Below, one piece after another: positions 26,101 to 34,590 of a stretch of 64,000 nucleotides of DNA (its first letter is position 1; each line of letters opens with the position of its first letter). A program made the position numbers and the translations under genes. The notes beneath the pieces were generated by a model. It ran no database searches and was not told where the DNA came from. It worked only from the letters and a program-made list of their open reading frames with translations. The DNA is from Pseudomonas wayambapalatensis (GTDB lineage: Bacteria > Pseudomonadota > Gammaproteobacteria > Pseudomonadales > Pseudomonadaceae): positions 3,199,501-3,263,500 of the forward strand of contig CP077096.1 in NCBI GenBank assembly GCA_014268975.2, in the 5' to 3' direction.

Positions 26101-26455
26101 ACCACCTGCCAGTGGTTTCGACATCGCTCAGCTGCGCCATCTCACCCAGGACGACGTGGACCTGACCCGGCGTCTGCTCGAACAACTCGCCCAGAGTACC
26201 GCGCAAGATCTGCAGGCCCTGCGAGAACTGGGGCCAGACCGCACATCGGAACAGGTGAAAACGCTGGTGCACCGGATCAAAGGGGGTGCGCGCATGCTCA
26301 AGGTCAGGGGGGTGGTTCGCGATTGCGAAACACTGGAACAAGCACTGGCCGATGAAGCGCCTAGCGATGCATTGCTCGAGCGCCTGGAGGCAAACCTCCA
26401 GGGCCTGGAGCATCAGCTACGCGAGGGACTCAATGCAATTGCAGCGTCGAACTGA
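23183..26455 (+). CDS. EvgS/BvgS-like hybrid sensor histidine kinase
   Basis: The 1090-residue protein has a signal peptide ([16 protein letters not shown]), two tandem periplasmic substrate-binding (Venus flytrap) domains (about 50-280 and 295-525), one membrane segment (about 535-555), a short coiled coil, a kinase core with SHEIRTPMN (His near 607) and N/G boxes ([26 protein letters not shown]), a receiver (Asp in [13 protein letters not shown] near 893) and a C-terminal Hpt ([10 protein letters not shown], His near 1030). Unlike BvgS it has no PAS domain between membrane and kinase. It feeds the upstream EvgA-like regulator by a four-step relay. A TTG five codons earlier is less likely than this ATG. 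Its 3' end overlaps the opposing chemoreceptor gene. Confidence 0.92.
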   Translation: MKHTLGGLLLAAAVLLVSGAAAGENEPRQLLARSISASAALPLSDSDRQWLRERKVLILGSSRPDYPPFEINVSPHDYEGLSADYAGLIGEQLGIPVEVRRFASRTAAIEALHKGEIDLLGSSNGFEAADAQLSLSQAYADDLPVIVTRQDRPQLHSEDLTGLRLAMVDHYLPTTTVQALYPEAHLTLYSSTQAGLSAVALGDADAYIGDAISSDFAIGRAYQGLVRIDHFVQTPAGAFAFALGQHNVRLLNLVDQALQRITDSERLNILRRWSSGNTSLLLERRPSTLTGEEQRWLASAPRIRVLINPSLAPLTFNDSQQQPSGVTLDVLKQITLRTGLRFDIVERDSVAAMVDEVARGDAQMIGALDYSTPRASRLRFTRPYLVSPNVQVVRRGSTSSTPLQGQRIALVRDGSQHVALRQRYPEARVVEASNVLAMMESVAKGNADIALSSNISASYYLTHVFKDKLRIAGLQDDSHTAMAFAVAPDLPQLQSIMDKALLSIPPEELDQLVNRWRTSTVVSDSLWGNYRSLVLQVLVLSTLLLAGVVFWNGYLRKLIHQRSEAQRALQAQLTLSRSLLEQLRVAKEDAERASQAKSSFLAIMSHEIRTPMNAVIGLLELALEDNRKGRSDPQGLQTAHDAALGLLDLIGDILDISRIESGHMVLQPVATDLVELVRSTLRAFEANARLKGLTLQTRLPETPVWAAVDPVRLRQVVSNLLSNAIKFTEQGQVEVSLSAQPQTKGVLQVELQVQDSGIGISEADQARLFQAFAQLDGQRARHGAGLGLIISRTLCQLMGGVLQLQSLQGIGTRVDISLSLPSAEPLVAQTTPEPGDTNLAGPLRVLVVDDYPANLMLLEKQLCTLGHKVRLAENGEVALALWQAETFDLVITDCSMPVMDGHELTRRIRALERERGAQPCQILGVTANAQAEAKAQCLADGMDECLFKPIDLRTLKAHLPQASTTEAPLTEDTPPASGFDIAQLRHLTQDDVDLTRRLLEQLAQSTAQDLQALRELGPDRTSEQVKTLVHRIKGGARMLKVRGVVRDCETLEQALADEAPSDALLERLEANLQGLEHQLREGLNAIAASN

Positions 26456-27749
26456 TCTGACTGATTGCATCGACCACATGACGTGAGCCTTGCTGAATCT
26501 CCATGATCACGGTGCCGGCCTCGTTGGCCAGCTCCACGCCCAACCCCGTGCGCGACAGGCTCGACTGCATGCTGGCCACCGCCGTCAGTGACAGATCGTG
26601 GTTCTGTCGCACCACCTCGACGATCTCCAGCGTCGCTTTGCTGGTGCGCGCCGCCAGGCTGCGCACCTCGTCAGCCACAACCGCGAAACCACGCCCGTGC
26701 TCACCGGCCCGGGCGGCCTCGATGGCGGCATTGAGTGCCAGAAGGTTGGTCTGGTCGGCAATCCCGCGAATGGTCAGGACGATCTTCCCAATCAGCTCCG
26801 ACTGTTTGCTCACGGCATCGATGCTGCGTGCCGCATCATTGAGCTCCTCGGAAATCTGCTCGATCACCTGCACCGTCTGCTGCACCACCTGGGTCCCCTT
26901 GCGCGCGCAGGCGTCGGTCTGCACGGAGCTTGCGTGAGCAGCATCGGCAGCGCTCTGCTGGGTGCTGACCTGACTGGTGATGTCGCTGGCGAACTTGACC
27001 ACCTTGTACAGGCGGCCCTTGCCATCGAAGATCGGGTTGTAGGAGGCCTCCAGGTACACCGTCTGGCCTTGCTTATTGACCCGTTCGAAGCGGTGGGAGT
27101 GATATTCGCCCCGGTTGAGCGATGCCCAGAACTCCCGGTACTGGGCTGATTCGCGCTCATGGGGCAGGCAGAACAATCCATGATGACGCCCCGTGACTTC
27201 CTCCAGGCGATAGCCCATGGTGTCGAGGAAATTCTGGTTGGCCGTGATCACCCGCCCTTCGGGAGTGAATTCGATCACCGCCATCGAGCGACCGATGGCC
27301 TTGAGCAGGCTTTCGCTCTCGTGCTCTTCGTTGACCCTGCGGGTGATGTCGGCCGCGACCTTGATCACGCTGGTAACCTGCTGTTGATCATCGAGCACCG
27401 GCATGTAGCTCGCCTCCAGCCACACCTCGCGCCCCGCCTTGTCGATACGCTCGAACGTACCGCTGATCGCCTTGCCCTGCCCCAACTCATGCCATAGCTG
27501 CTGGTACTCGGCGCTCTTGGCATAGGTCTGGTCGCAGAACAGACGGTGGTGCTTGCCGCGGATCTCTTCGGCGCTGTAGCCCATCGTTGCGCAGAAGTTG
27601 TCGTTGGCGTCGAGGATGCTGCCATCCGGGCCGAACTCGATCATCGCCATGGAGCGACTGATCGCGGCTAATTTGGCTTCCATGCCCGCCAGTGCCTGGC
27701 GGCACCGCTGAATCTCGATCAGATCGGACTTGCGATGGTACTCGAACAT
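26430..27749 (-). CDS. Soluble PAS-PAS methyl-accepting chemotaxis protein (BdlA-like)
   Basis: The 439-residue protein has two tandem PAS-PAC domains (about 25-140 and 147-262, each with DANDNF/TANQNF and a conserved RVDK/FERV-like second half) and a C-terminal MCP signalling domain whose tip is [20 protein letters not shown]. No membrane segment is present, so it is cytoplasmic, like BdlA (biofilm dispersion) and Aer-type redox or oxygen sensors; heme or FAD binding cannot be judged. AAGGAGG stands eight bases before the ATG at 27749. The last 26 bp overlap tail-to-tail with the hybrid kinase. Confidence 0.9.
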   Translation of the reverse strand: MFEYHRKSDLIEIQRCRQALAGMEAKLAAISRSMAMIEFGPDGSILDANDNFCATMGYSAEEIRGKHHRLFCDQTYAKSAEYQQLWHELGQGKAISGTFERIDKAGREVWLEASYMPVLDDQQQVTSVIKVAADITRRVNEEHESESLLKAIGRSMAVIEFTPEGRVITANQNFLDTMGYRLEEVTGRHHGLFCLPHERESAQYREFWASLNRGEYHSHRFERVNKQGQTVYLEASYNPIFDGKGRLYKVVKFASDITSQVSTQQSAADAAHASSVQTDACARKGTQVVQQTVQVIEQISEELNDAARSIDAVSKQSELIGKIVLTIRGIADQTNLLALNAAIEAARAGEHGRGFAVVADEVRSLAARTSKATLEIVEVVRQNHDLSLTAVASMQSSLSRTGLGVELANEAGTVIMEIQQGSRHVVDAISQISSTLQLH

Positions 27750-27876
27750 GCGCCGGGCCTCCTTGTATGCGCAGGGGTTTCCTGAGCATAGATGGGCCGC
27801 GCTGCCGTGCAAGCGATCTGATATCACCTTGTGATTAGACGGTTTCGCAGAGGGCTTCGACCGCCCCCACACCCGG

Positions 27877-28896
27877 TCAGGTACTTTCCCGCACTACCAG
27901 TTCGAAGCCCATGTCCTGCTGCTGCTGCGCGACCCGCTTGCCATCGAGCAGGCTCAACAGCGCCTGCGCGGCACTGCGCCCCACGGCGGCCCTTGGCGTA
28001 CGGATCGACGTCAGGCGCGGCACCATGTGCGCCGAGGCCGGCAGATCATTGAAGCCGACCATCGCCACCTGCCGCGGCACCTCGACACCTTGGCGCAGCG
28101 CCTGGAGCACTGCGCCCTGAGCCAGGTCGTCGTTGCAGAAGAACAGGCCATCGACGTCCGGTGCCTTGGCCAGCAAACGACTGAACAGCTCGCCTCCAAG
28201 GCCTATCGATGAGGGTTGTGGGTCCAGCATCTCCAGCTCCGGTGCCTGCAAGCCCGCTTCCAGCAGCGCCTGGCGAAAACCCTCGGCGCGCTGCATCACC
28301 CTCGGGTCGAGCTGCGCAGCGATGAAGCCCAGGCGCCTGCGCCCGCGTTCGATAAGGTGGCGAGCCGCGGCGTGCCCAGCCTGCTGCTGGGAGAACCCCA
28401 CCGACAACGCGCCCGGCTCCCCGCCAAGCTCCATCATGTGTACACAGGGCACACCGCTGGCGGCGAGCATCTGTCGCGAAGCGTCGCTGCGCTCGAACCC
28501 GGTCAGCAGGATGCCGCAGGGCTGATAGGCGAGGTAGTTGCGGATCAGGTTCTCTTCCTCGGCGCTGTCGTAGTGATAGTTGCCGATCAGCACTTCCAGC
28601 CCGCGTGGACGCATCACCTCGTGAATCGCCTCCAGGGTGTCGATGAACAGTTGGTTGGACAGGGACGGAATCAGTACCACCACCGACTGGCTGCGCGCCG
28701 ACGCCAGGGCCCGGGCGGCCGGATTGGCCACGTAGCCCAGGCTCGCGGCGGCGGCAATGACCTTTTCCACCAGCTCCGGTGCAACCGTGCTGACGCCGCG
28801 CAGCGCGCGCGAAGCGGTAATGGGAGAAACCCCTGAAAGTCTGGCGACTTCGGCCAGAGTGGGACGACCTGTGGTGCGGGAGCCGGTGCGGGTCAT
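27877..28896 (-). CDS. gntR: LacI-family gluconate regulon repressor
   Basis: The 339-residue protein has the LacI helix-turn-helix ([20 protein letters not shown], residues 13-32), hinge, and a periplasmic-binding-like effector domain with [11 protein letters not shown] and [10 protein letters not shown]. It is the LacI-type GntR (PtxS-like class), not the GntR winged-helix family. It is divergent from gntK, and three copies of one palindrome in the region fit its expected operators. Gluconate or 6-phosphogluconate would relieve repression. Confidence 0.9.
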   Translation of the reverse strand: MTRTGSRTTGRPTLAEVARLSGVSPITASRALRGVSTVAPELVEKVIAAAASLGYVANPAARALASARSQSVVVLIPSLSNQLFIDTLEAIHEVMRPRGLEVLIGNYHYDSAEEENLIRNYLAYQPCGILLTGFERSDASRQMLAASGVPCVHMMELGGEPGALSVGFSQQQAGHAAARHLIERGRRRLGFIAAQLDPRVMQRAEGFRQALLEAGLQAPELEMLDPQPSSIGLGGELFSRLLAKAPDVDGLFFCNDDLAQGAVLQALRQGVEVPRQVAMVGFNDLPASAHMVPRLTSIRTPRAAVGRSAAQALLSLLDGKRVAQQQQDMGFELVVREST

Positions 28897-28941
28897 GAAT
28901 GTTGTAATTTTACTACTTGCAAGAAGTGGGAACGGTCACTA

Positions 28942-28955
28942 AGGTAGCGCTGTCT
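28942..28955. promoter_or_regulatory. Imperfect GntR operator near gntR start
   Basis: The sequence matches the AGACAGCGCTGTCT palindrome at 12 of 14 positions (right half intact, left half degenerate). It lies 46 bp upstream of the gntR start codon, where it could mediate autoregulation at lower affinity than the two perfect copies. Confidence 0.6.
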
Positions 28956-29059
28956 CAGAACGCAGGCAACGTAATAATTGCCGCAGCGTCCATACTGCGT
29001 ATCACAAGATCAATAACACCCGGGAGGGTGGCGCCTGCACCCACTGCTCGTCGAGCGTG

Positions 29060-29073
29060 AGACAGCGCTGTCT
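29060..29073. promoter_or_regulatory. GntR operator upstream of gntK
   Basis: AGACAGCGCTGTCT is a perfect 14-bp palindrome 19 bp ahead of the gntK ATG. The same sequence recurs before gntT, and such a site is expected for a LacI-type dimer, so it is assigned to the divergent GntR. Confidence 0.8.
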
Positions 29074-29092
29074 TACCCCGCAGGAGGTATCG

Positions 29093-29632
29093 ATGAACCT
29101 TTCCCCTCGCGCCATCGTGGTCATGGGCGTGGCAGGCTGCGGCAAAAGCTGCGTCGGCCAGGCCATTGCTACGCGTAGCGGCGGACGCCTGATCGAGGGC
29201 GACGCCTTCCACCCTGCCGAAAACATAGAGAAGATGAGCGCCGGCATCCCCCTCGACGACAACGACCGTGCCGGTTGGCTGGTACGCCTGGGCGAAGAAT
29301 TGCAGGCCATTCTCCAGGCCGGCGAACGCCCGATCCTCACCTGCTCGGCGCTCAAGCGCCGCTACCGCGACACCCTGCGCCAGGCCGTGCCGGGCCTGGG
29401 CTTCGTCTTTCTCGAATTGAGCCCTGAGGAGGCCGAGAAACGGGTGCTCGCCCGCCCCGGCCATTTCATGCCCGCCAGCCTGATCGCCAGTCAGTTTGCG
29501 ACCCTTGAAGCACCGTTTGGCGAACCGCTCACGCTGGCGCTGGACGCCACGCGCCCGATCGAGGCACTCGCCGAATCCGTGCATGACTGGCTAAAGCCCT
29601 GCGGTGACCGGCCTCTGGCGCGAACTGCCTGA
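29093..29632 (+). CDS. gntK: Gluconokinase
   Basis: The 179-residue protein has the P-loop GVAGCGKSCVG at residues 11-21, EGDAFHP, CSALKRRYRD and the FLELSPEEAEKRV segment of gluconate kinases of the shikimate-kinase-like fold. It phosphorylates D-gluconate with ATP to 6-phosphogluconate, feeding the Entner-Doudoroff path. CAGGAGG precedes the ATG at 29093. It lies between two GntR operators and 111 bp upstream of gntT. Confidence 0.95.
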   Translation: MNLSPRAIVVMGVAGCGKSCVGQAIATRSGGRLIEGDAFHPAENIEKMSAGIPLDDNDRAGWLVRLGEELQAILQAGERPILTCSALKRRYRDTLRQAVPGLGFVFLELSPEEAEKRVLARPGHFMPASLIASQFATLEAPFGEPLTLALDATRPIEALAESVHDWLKPCGDRPLARTA

Positions 29633-29656
29633 CCCGGCGGTTTCCCGGCCCACCAA

Positions 29657-29670
29657 AGACAGCGCTGTCT
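29657..29670. promoter_or_regulatory. GntR operator upstream of gntT
   Basis: A second perfect AGACAGCGCTGTCT palindrome stands 73 bp before the gluconate permease start. A private operator suggests gntT has its own promoter, not only read-through from gntK. Confidence 0.8.
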
Positions 29671-29743
29671 CGACGCCTGCGAGCGTCAAAAGTTCACTCA
29701 AGCTCCGCCATTACAACAACGACAAGACCGAGGCATAGACCCC

Positions 29744-31096
29744 ATGTTCGGACTGGCTACTGATACCTACCTGCTGCTCGACGCGCTGGTTACCATCGTC
29801 GGGCTCATCCTGCTGATCACCCATTTCAAGGTTCATCCCTTCGTCGCCCTGACCCTCGCCGCAGGCTTCCTTGGCCTGACCTCCGGCATGCCGGTGGCCA
29901 AGGTCATGAAGTCGTTCCAGGACGGCTTCGGCGGCGTGCTTGGCTTTGTCGGCATCGTCCTCGCGCTGGGGACCATGCTCGGCAAGCTGATGGCCGACTC
30001 CGGCGGCGCCGACCAGATCGCACAAACGCTGATCCGAGCCTTCGGCAAGCAAAAAGTGCATTGGGCGATGATGTTCGCCGCGTTTCTGGTGGGCATCCCA
30101 CTGTTCTTCGAGATCGGCTTCGTGCTGTTGATCCCGCTGGTGTTCATCGTCGCCCGCCGCTCCGGGGTGTCGCTGGTGAAGATAGGCATCCCGCTGCTGG
30201 CAGGGCTCTCGGTGGTGCATGGCCTGGTGCCGCCGCACCCAGGGCCATTGCTGGCGATCGGCATCTTCCATGCCGACATCGGCAAGACCATCTTCTACGG
30301 CCTGCTGGTGGCGCTGCCCACGGCAGTCATCGCCGGGCCGCTGTTCGGTAATTTCATCTCCCGCTATATCCCCGGCAACCCGTCCCAGGAGCTGATGGAC
30401 CAGATCGCCCGCGAGTCCGACCAGAGAAACCTGCCAAGCTTCACCATCACCTTGGTCACCGTGCTGTTGCCGGTGGCGCTCATGCTGCTCAAGACCTTCG
30501 CCGATGTGGTGCTGCCCACCGACCATATCGTGCGCCAGTGGATGGACCTGATCGGCCACCCCATCAGCGCGTTGCTCGCCGCCTTGCTGCTGGCGTTCTA
30601 CACCTTCGGCTCGGCCCGCGGCTTCAGCCGCCAGCAGATCATGAAGATGCTCGACCAGAGCCTGGCGCCCACCGCGGCAATCGTGCTGATCGTCGGTGCA
30701 GGCGGCGGCTTCAAGCAGATGCTGGTGGACACCGGCGTCGGCAACGTGATCGGGCAGATGGCCGTGCAAGCCGAGATTTCACCGATCATGCTCGCCTGGC
30801 TGGTGGCGGCGGTGATCCGTATCGCCACAGGTTCGGCCACCGTGGCGACCATCACCGGCGCCGGTATCGTCGCGCCGGTGATCGAGCTGGTGCCGGGAGT
30901 CAACCGTGAGTTGCTGGTACTGGCCACCGGCGCTGGTTCGCTGATTCTGTCCCACGTCAACGATGCCGGGTTCTGGCTGGTCAAGCAGTACTTCAACATG
31001 ACCGTGGCCGAGACCTTCAAGACCTGGAGCATGATGGAGACCATCCTGTCCGTGGTCGGCATCATCTTCATCATGCTGTTGTCGATGGTGGTGTGA
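29744..31096 (+). CDS. gntT: Gluconate permease (GntP family)
   Basis: The 450-residue protein has about twelve membrane segments and GntP family motifs, such as ALGTMLGKLMADSGGADQ, GIPLFFEIGFVLLIPLV, GLVPPHPGPL and TGSATVATITGAGI. It imports gluconate by proton symport across the inner membrane. It is preceded by its own GntR operator and follows gntK, giving uptake and phosphorylation under one repressor. Confidence 0.95.
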   Translation: MFGLATDTYLLLDALVTIVGLILLITHFKVHPFVALTLAAGFLGLTSGMPVAKVMKSFQDGFGGVLGFVGIVLALGTMLGKLMADSGGADQIAQTLIRAFGKQKVHWAMMFAAFLVGIPLFFEIGFVLLIPLVFIVARRSGVSLVKIGIPLLAGLSVVHGLVPPHPGPLLAIGIFHADIGKTIFYGLLVALPTAVIAGPLFGNFISRYIPGNPSQELMDQIARESDQRNLPSFTITLVTVLLPVALMLLKTFADVVLPTDHIVRQWMDLIGHPISALLAALLLAFYTFGSARGFSRQQIMKMLDQSLAPTAAIVLIVGAGGGFKQMLVDTGVGNVIGQMAVQAEISPIMLAWLVAAVIRIATGSATVATITGAGIVAPVIELVPGVNRELLVLATGAGSLILSHVNDAGFWLVKQYFNMTVAETFKTWSMMETILSVVGIIFIMLLSMVV

Positions 31097-31126
31097 CCGT
31101 CGGTCGGGGTAATGGCACCTTGCTGA

Positions 31127-31164
31127 GCAGGACGGGGCCCAAGAGGAAGATGCCCCTGTCCTGC
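31127..31164 (+). terminator. Hairpin after gntT
   Basis: GCAGGAC-GGGGC and GCCCC-T-GTCCTGC form a 12-bp stem with one bulged T and a 13-base purine-rich loop. There is no T-run. It could end or trim the gntT transcript, or shield the ribosome site of the next small gene. Confidence 0.4.
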
Positions 31165-31181
31165 GCAAAGGAGTTTGCCCC

Positions 31182-31481
31182 ATGAAGCGATCCCTGCCCC
31201 GTACCTGCCTGCTCGCCGCCCTGCTCTGTTCACCACTGGCCATGGCGGTTGGCACCGGCACCACCTACCCGGACGATCCGCACAACCCTGCACCGCAACC
31301 TGGTGTAGACAGCACCCTCAATCCGGTCGAGAAACCCATGCCGCGCGATACCGATCCGCGCATTCAGGGCAACGACCCGGAAAGCCCGCCAGCACGGCAG
31401 AACGACAACCGCGATCTGCCCGGCATGGATGGCAGCGGCTCGGAAGGTAATGGTAGCCAGGGCGGCAGCGGCAAGCCCTGA
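31182..31481 (+). CDS. Small secreted Pro/Asp/Gly-rich protein, unknown function
   Basis: The 99-residue protein has a clear Sec signal peptide (RSLPRTCLLAALLCSPLAMA, cleavage after about residue 22). The mature 77 residues are disordered in character, rich in Pro, Asp, Asn and Gly, without Cys, and end in a Gly/Ser tail. AAAGGAG precedes the ATG. I know of no function; small periplasmic proteins of this look are common in Pseudomonas. It ends three bases from the opposing response-regulator gene. Confidence 0.75.
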   Translation: MKRSLPRTCLLAALLCSPLAMAVGTGTTYPDDPHNPAPQPGVDSTLNPVEKPMPRDTDPRIQGNDPESPPARQNDNRDLPGMDGSGSEGNGSQGGSGKP

Positions 31482-31484
31482 CGC

Positions 31485-32909
31485 CTACCACTGCCGCTTG
31501 TCAGGCCTGCTCAACCCCAGCTTCTCGATCTTGTAGCGCAGCATGTCGCGCGACAGCCCGAGCAAACGCGCCGACTTGGTGACGTTCCAGTCGGTGCGGT
31601 CCAGGGTGCGGCAAACCATGTCTCGCTCCATGTCCGGCAAGCTACCGCCGATCTCGGGCTCGGGACGCTGGGGTTCGTAGACAGGTTGTGCGGCCGGTAC
31701 GACTGGCTCGTCGACCAGGGTCAGGCACAGGTTCAACTGATGCGCGCCAATCACCTCTGTCGGTGCCAGCAACACGGTCTGCTCCAGCATGTTGCGTAGT
31801 TCGCGCACGTTGCCTGGCCAGCTATAACCCAACATCAGGGCTTCGGCTTCGGCTGAGAAGCGCAGGTTCGGCTTGCCATAACGCCGACCGTGGTGCGCCA
31901 GAAAGTGCCGGGCCAGAATCAGGATGTCCTGCCCCCGGGCATAAAGGCGCGGCACCTTCAACGCAATGATCCGCAGGCGAAAGAACAGGTCGCGGCGAAA
32001 CTTGCCCTGCTGGACCATCTGCTCCAGGTTGCAGTTGGTCGCGCTGATCACCCGCAGGTCGACCTTGCGCTCCTTGACCGCACCGATGCGGCGAATGCTG
32101 CGATCCTCCAGCAGCTTGAGCAGCTTGGCCTGCAGCACCAGGTCCATCTCGCCGATTTCGTCGAGAAACAACGTACCGCCATCGGCGGCTTCGACCAGCC
32201 CTACCCGGCGCTCCTTGGCGTCGGTGAAGGCACCCTTCTCGTGCCCGAACAACTCGGCCTCCAGCAGGTTGGCCGGAATCGAGGCACAGTTGAACTCGAT
32301 GAACGGCCCCTTGGCCCGTGCGCCGTCGAAATGCAGGGCACGGGCGACCAGTTCCTTGCCGGTGCCGGTCTCGCCCTCCACCAATACCGGCGGCAGGTCG
32401 TCACTGGCCATACGCCGTTCGGCATCGAGCAACTGACGCAGAGTGTGCTTGAGCCCCTGCATGACCGGCGACTCGCCGATCAAGGCCTGCAACCCCGACT
32501 TCTGCGCCTCGCGCGTCTGGTAGAACGACAAGGTGCGCTCCATGCGCTCGGCGGCCAGGGCCTTGTCGAGGATCAATTTGAGCTCGGCCAGCACCACCGG
32601 TTTGGTCAGGTAGTGGAAGGCCCCCTCCTTCATCGCCAGGACGGCGTCCTCGACGTTGCCATAACCGGTCATCATGATCACCTTCAATGCCGGCGCCTGC
32701 GCCACCAGGGTACGCAGCAGGTCATGGCCGCTCATGCCCGGCAATGAGTTGTCGGTCAGCACCGCATCGGGCTGGACGCGCTTGATCTGCTCCAGCGCCA
32801 GCTCGGCACTGTGACACACCATGACCTCGAAGCCTTTCAGATTCAGGTAGGTGCGAATGTTGTCGGCAAGGATTTCATCATCCTCGACCACCAGGATGCT
32901 GTGCTCCAT
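31485..32909 (-). CDS. Sigma54-dependent response regulator (NtrC/DctD type) with GAFTDA loop
   Basis: The 474-residue protein has a receiver (VVEDDE near residue 8; phospho-acceptor Asp in AVLTDNSLPG near 53; Lys in LTKPV), an AAA+ domain (Walker A GETGTGKE, Walker B GGTLFLDEIG, R-finger region FRRDLFFRL) and a Fis-type helix-turn-helix (NVTKSARLLGLSRDMLRYKI). The sigma54-contact loop reads GAFTDA where most members have GAFTGA. The ATG at 32909 has GGAGGGG just upstream; a GTG six codons earlier is less likely. It overlaps the end of the sensor kinase gene by 32 bp, so the two are coupled. The target promoter is unknown. Confidence 0.92.
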   Translation of the reverse strand: MEHSILVVEDDEILADNIRTYLNLKGFEVMVCHSAELALEQIKRVQPDAVLTDNSLPGMSGHDLLRTLVAQAPALKVIMMTGYGNVEDAVLAMKEGAFHYLTKPVVLAELKLILDKALAAERMERTLSFYQTREAQKSGLQALIGESPVMQGLKHTLRQLLDAERRMASDDLPPVLVEGETGTGKELVARALHFDGARAKGPFIEFNCASIPANLLEAELFGHEKGAFTDAKERRVGLVEAADGGTLFLDEIGEMDLVLQAKLLKLLEDRSIRRIGAVKERKVDLRVISATNCNLEQMVQQGKFRRDLFFRLRIIALKVPRLYARGQDILILARHFLAHHGRRYGKPNLRFSAEAEALMLGYSWPGNVRELRNMLEQTVLLAPTEVIGAHQLNLCLTLVDEPVVPAAQPVYEPQRPEPEIGGSLPDMERDMVCRTLDRTDWNVTKSARLLGLSRDMLRYKIEKLGLSRPDKRQW

Positions 32910-34371
32910 GGTCCCCTCCCGCTGCACGTTTGAATATCAGGTTGACGCGGGTTCCTTCCTCTTCACGGCTGCTCAGGCTCACCGAGCCGCCAAACCGTTC
33001 CATGATCCGCTTGACCAGGGCCAGGCCGACGCCCAGCCCGCCCTGCTTGGTGGTGAAGAACGGCTTGAAAACCATCCGCTCCTGCTGCCGGGTCATGCCC
33101 TTGCCCGTGTCGCTGAGCACCAGTTGCGCCTGCTGCCCCTCCACAACGCCGACCTCGGCGCGCAGTTCGCCGCCATTGGGCATCGCCTCCAGCGCGTTGG
33201 CGAACAGGCTGTTGAGAATCTGCGTGAGCTGCAGCGGCTGGCTGGCGACCCATTGCACCTGTGGGCCAACCAGGCTGAACCGCACACCGTTGCGTTCAAT
33301 CTGCTGGGCAAACGCCAGGCGGGTGTCTTCCAGGGCCGCCACCAGGTCCACGGCTTCGGGGTCGTCACTGGTCGGGCGCAGCGACACCAGCAGTTCACGC
33401 ACCCAGCGTGACATGCGATCGACCTGGCTGATGATATCGGTGATGTTCTTCTGCGCCGCCGGGCTCGCGATATCCTGGGCAAGTTCGGCACTGGAGCGAA
33501 TGTTGGCCAACGGATTGCGCAGGCTGTGGGCCACCGCCGAAGACATTTCGCCCAGCGCCACATAGGTCTCGCTGGCCACCAGGCGATCCTGCTGGTGATG
33601 CAGCAACTGCGCGGCGCGGCGCACGATCCAGAACAGCCCGAAGTAGATCAGCGCCCCGCCCACCAGGGTCGATACCCAGATCAGCACATAACCGCGCTGG
33701 ATACGCCGCACCAGGTCCTGCGGCTCCTTGTAGATCTCCATCATCGACAGCACCTGCTCGCCCTGGGTGTCGAACAGCGGAATGTAGTTCTCGATGAACA
33801 GGTACTGAGGCTCACGCAGGAATTTCTGCTCCTCACGATCCTCATCAACCTTGTGATAGCTGGCCGAAACCGCCTGGCGCGAATGGAAGGCCTGTTGCAG
33901 ATCGTCGTCCTCGCCGATGCGCTTGCCAATCAGTTCGCTGTTGGTCGACCAGACGATGGTGTGATCGCGGGCATAGACATTCGCCAGCAAGGTATCGGGC
34001 AGGTGCTCGACGTGATCGAGGAACTCCACCCGGGTCGCCCTGACCAACGCTTCGCTGATCTGCAAGTGCTGGCCATCCATGCGCGGGTCGAGCAGCTCAC
34101 CCATGGTCGTTCCCGGGGGCAGTTGCGAATGGCGCACTTCAGCCTGGGCCATGGCCTGGATGAACTGGGCCGTGAGCATGGCGTCACGCTCGACGCTGTC
34201 GCGCACCACGAAGCGGGTAGAGACATAGCCCAGGCCACCGGCGACCGAAGCGATGATCAGCAGGCTGATGATCGAGAACCAGCGCAACAGGTTGAATTCA
34301 CGCAGGGGAACCGCCAACGCACTCGGCGAGACATGTTGGGTGTCGGAAGCATCGTCTTGCAGGGTCTGCAT
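32878..34371 (-). CDS. Sensor histidine kinase, partner of the sigma54 response regulator
   Basis: The 497-residue protein has a membrane segment at about 30-50, a periplasmic sensor region of about 170 residues containing FIENYIPLFD, a second membrane segment at about 230-255, then a kinase core: VALGEMSSAVAHSLRNPLANI (His box), NSLFANALEAM (N box), DTGKGM and TTKQGGLGVGLALVKRI (G boxes). This is the DctB/NtrB-like HPK4 type usually paired with sigma54 activators. Its end overlaps the response-regulator gene. It is a clear paralogue of the kinase encoded just upstream on the same strand. Confidence 0.92.
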   Translation of the reverse strand: MQTLQDDASDTQHVSPSALAVPLREFNLLRWFSIISLLIIASVAGGLGYVSTRFVVRDSVERDAMLTAQFIQAMAQAEVRHSQLPPGTTMGELLDPRMDGQHLQISEALVRATRVEFLDHVEHLPDTLLANVYARDHTIVWSTNSELIGKRIGEDDDLQQAFHSRQAVSASYHKVDEDREEQKFLREPQYLFIENYIPLFDTQGEQVLSMMEIYKEPQDLVRRIQRGYVLIWVSTLVGGALIYFGLFWIVRRAAQLLHHQQDRLVASETYVALGEMSSAVAHSLRNPLANIRSSAELAQDIASPAAQKNITDIISQVDRMSRWVRELLVSLRPTSDDPEAVDLVAALEDTRLAFAQQIERNGVRFSLVGPQVQWVASQPLQLTQILNSLFANALEAMPNGGELRAEVGVVEGQQAQLVLSDTGKGMTRQQERMVFKPFFTTKQGGLGVGLALVKRIMERFGGSVSLSSREEEGTRVNLIFKRAAGGDHGAQHPGGRG

Positions 34372-34419
34372 GCTGTCGGTCGCTCGATTGGGTAACGGCC
34401 TGGAAGCGTTTGAAACAGT

Positions 34420-34590
34420 GAAGCAAAAAATCAGCCAGCTTTTTAGTGAGAAAAATATCGAATTAAATCAGGCACTTGAAAGCATAACGTCAAGTAAATT
34501 AGAGAGTAATGCCCCGCATATGGGGGATTTCACCCAATAAAAAAAAATCTATTTAAATCATATACTTAAAGATAAAAGCTCTAAAAAATA
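34420..34590. other. AT-rich stretch between the two kinase genes
   Basis: From about 34420 the base composition drops sharply into A/T runs unlike the surrounding GC-rich DNA, up to and including the last codons of the upstream kinase. On the minus strand it holds TTGACG with a TGATTT 17 bp further on, a possible promoter for the downstream kinase-regulator pair. A rightward open frame of 95 codons crosses it but begins antisense to the kinase and I do not accept it as a gene. Confidence 0.5.

Noticed and set aside
34253..34540. 95-codon open frame across the kinase start and the AT-rich gap
   Set aside because: Begins antisense to the kinase N-terminus; the tail in the gap is AT-rich but has no ribosome site at any internal Met that looks convincing.
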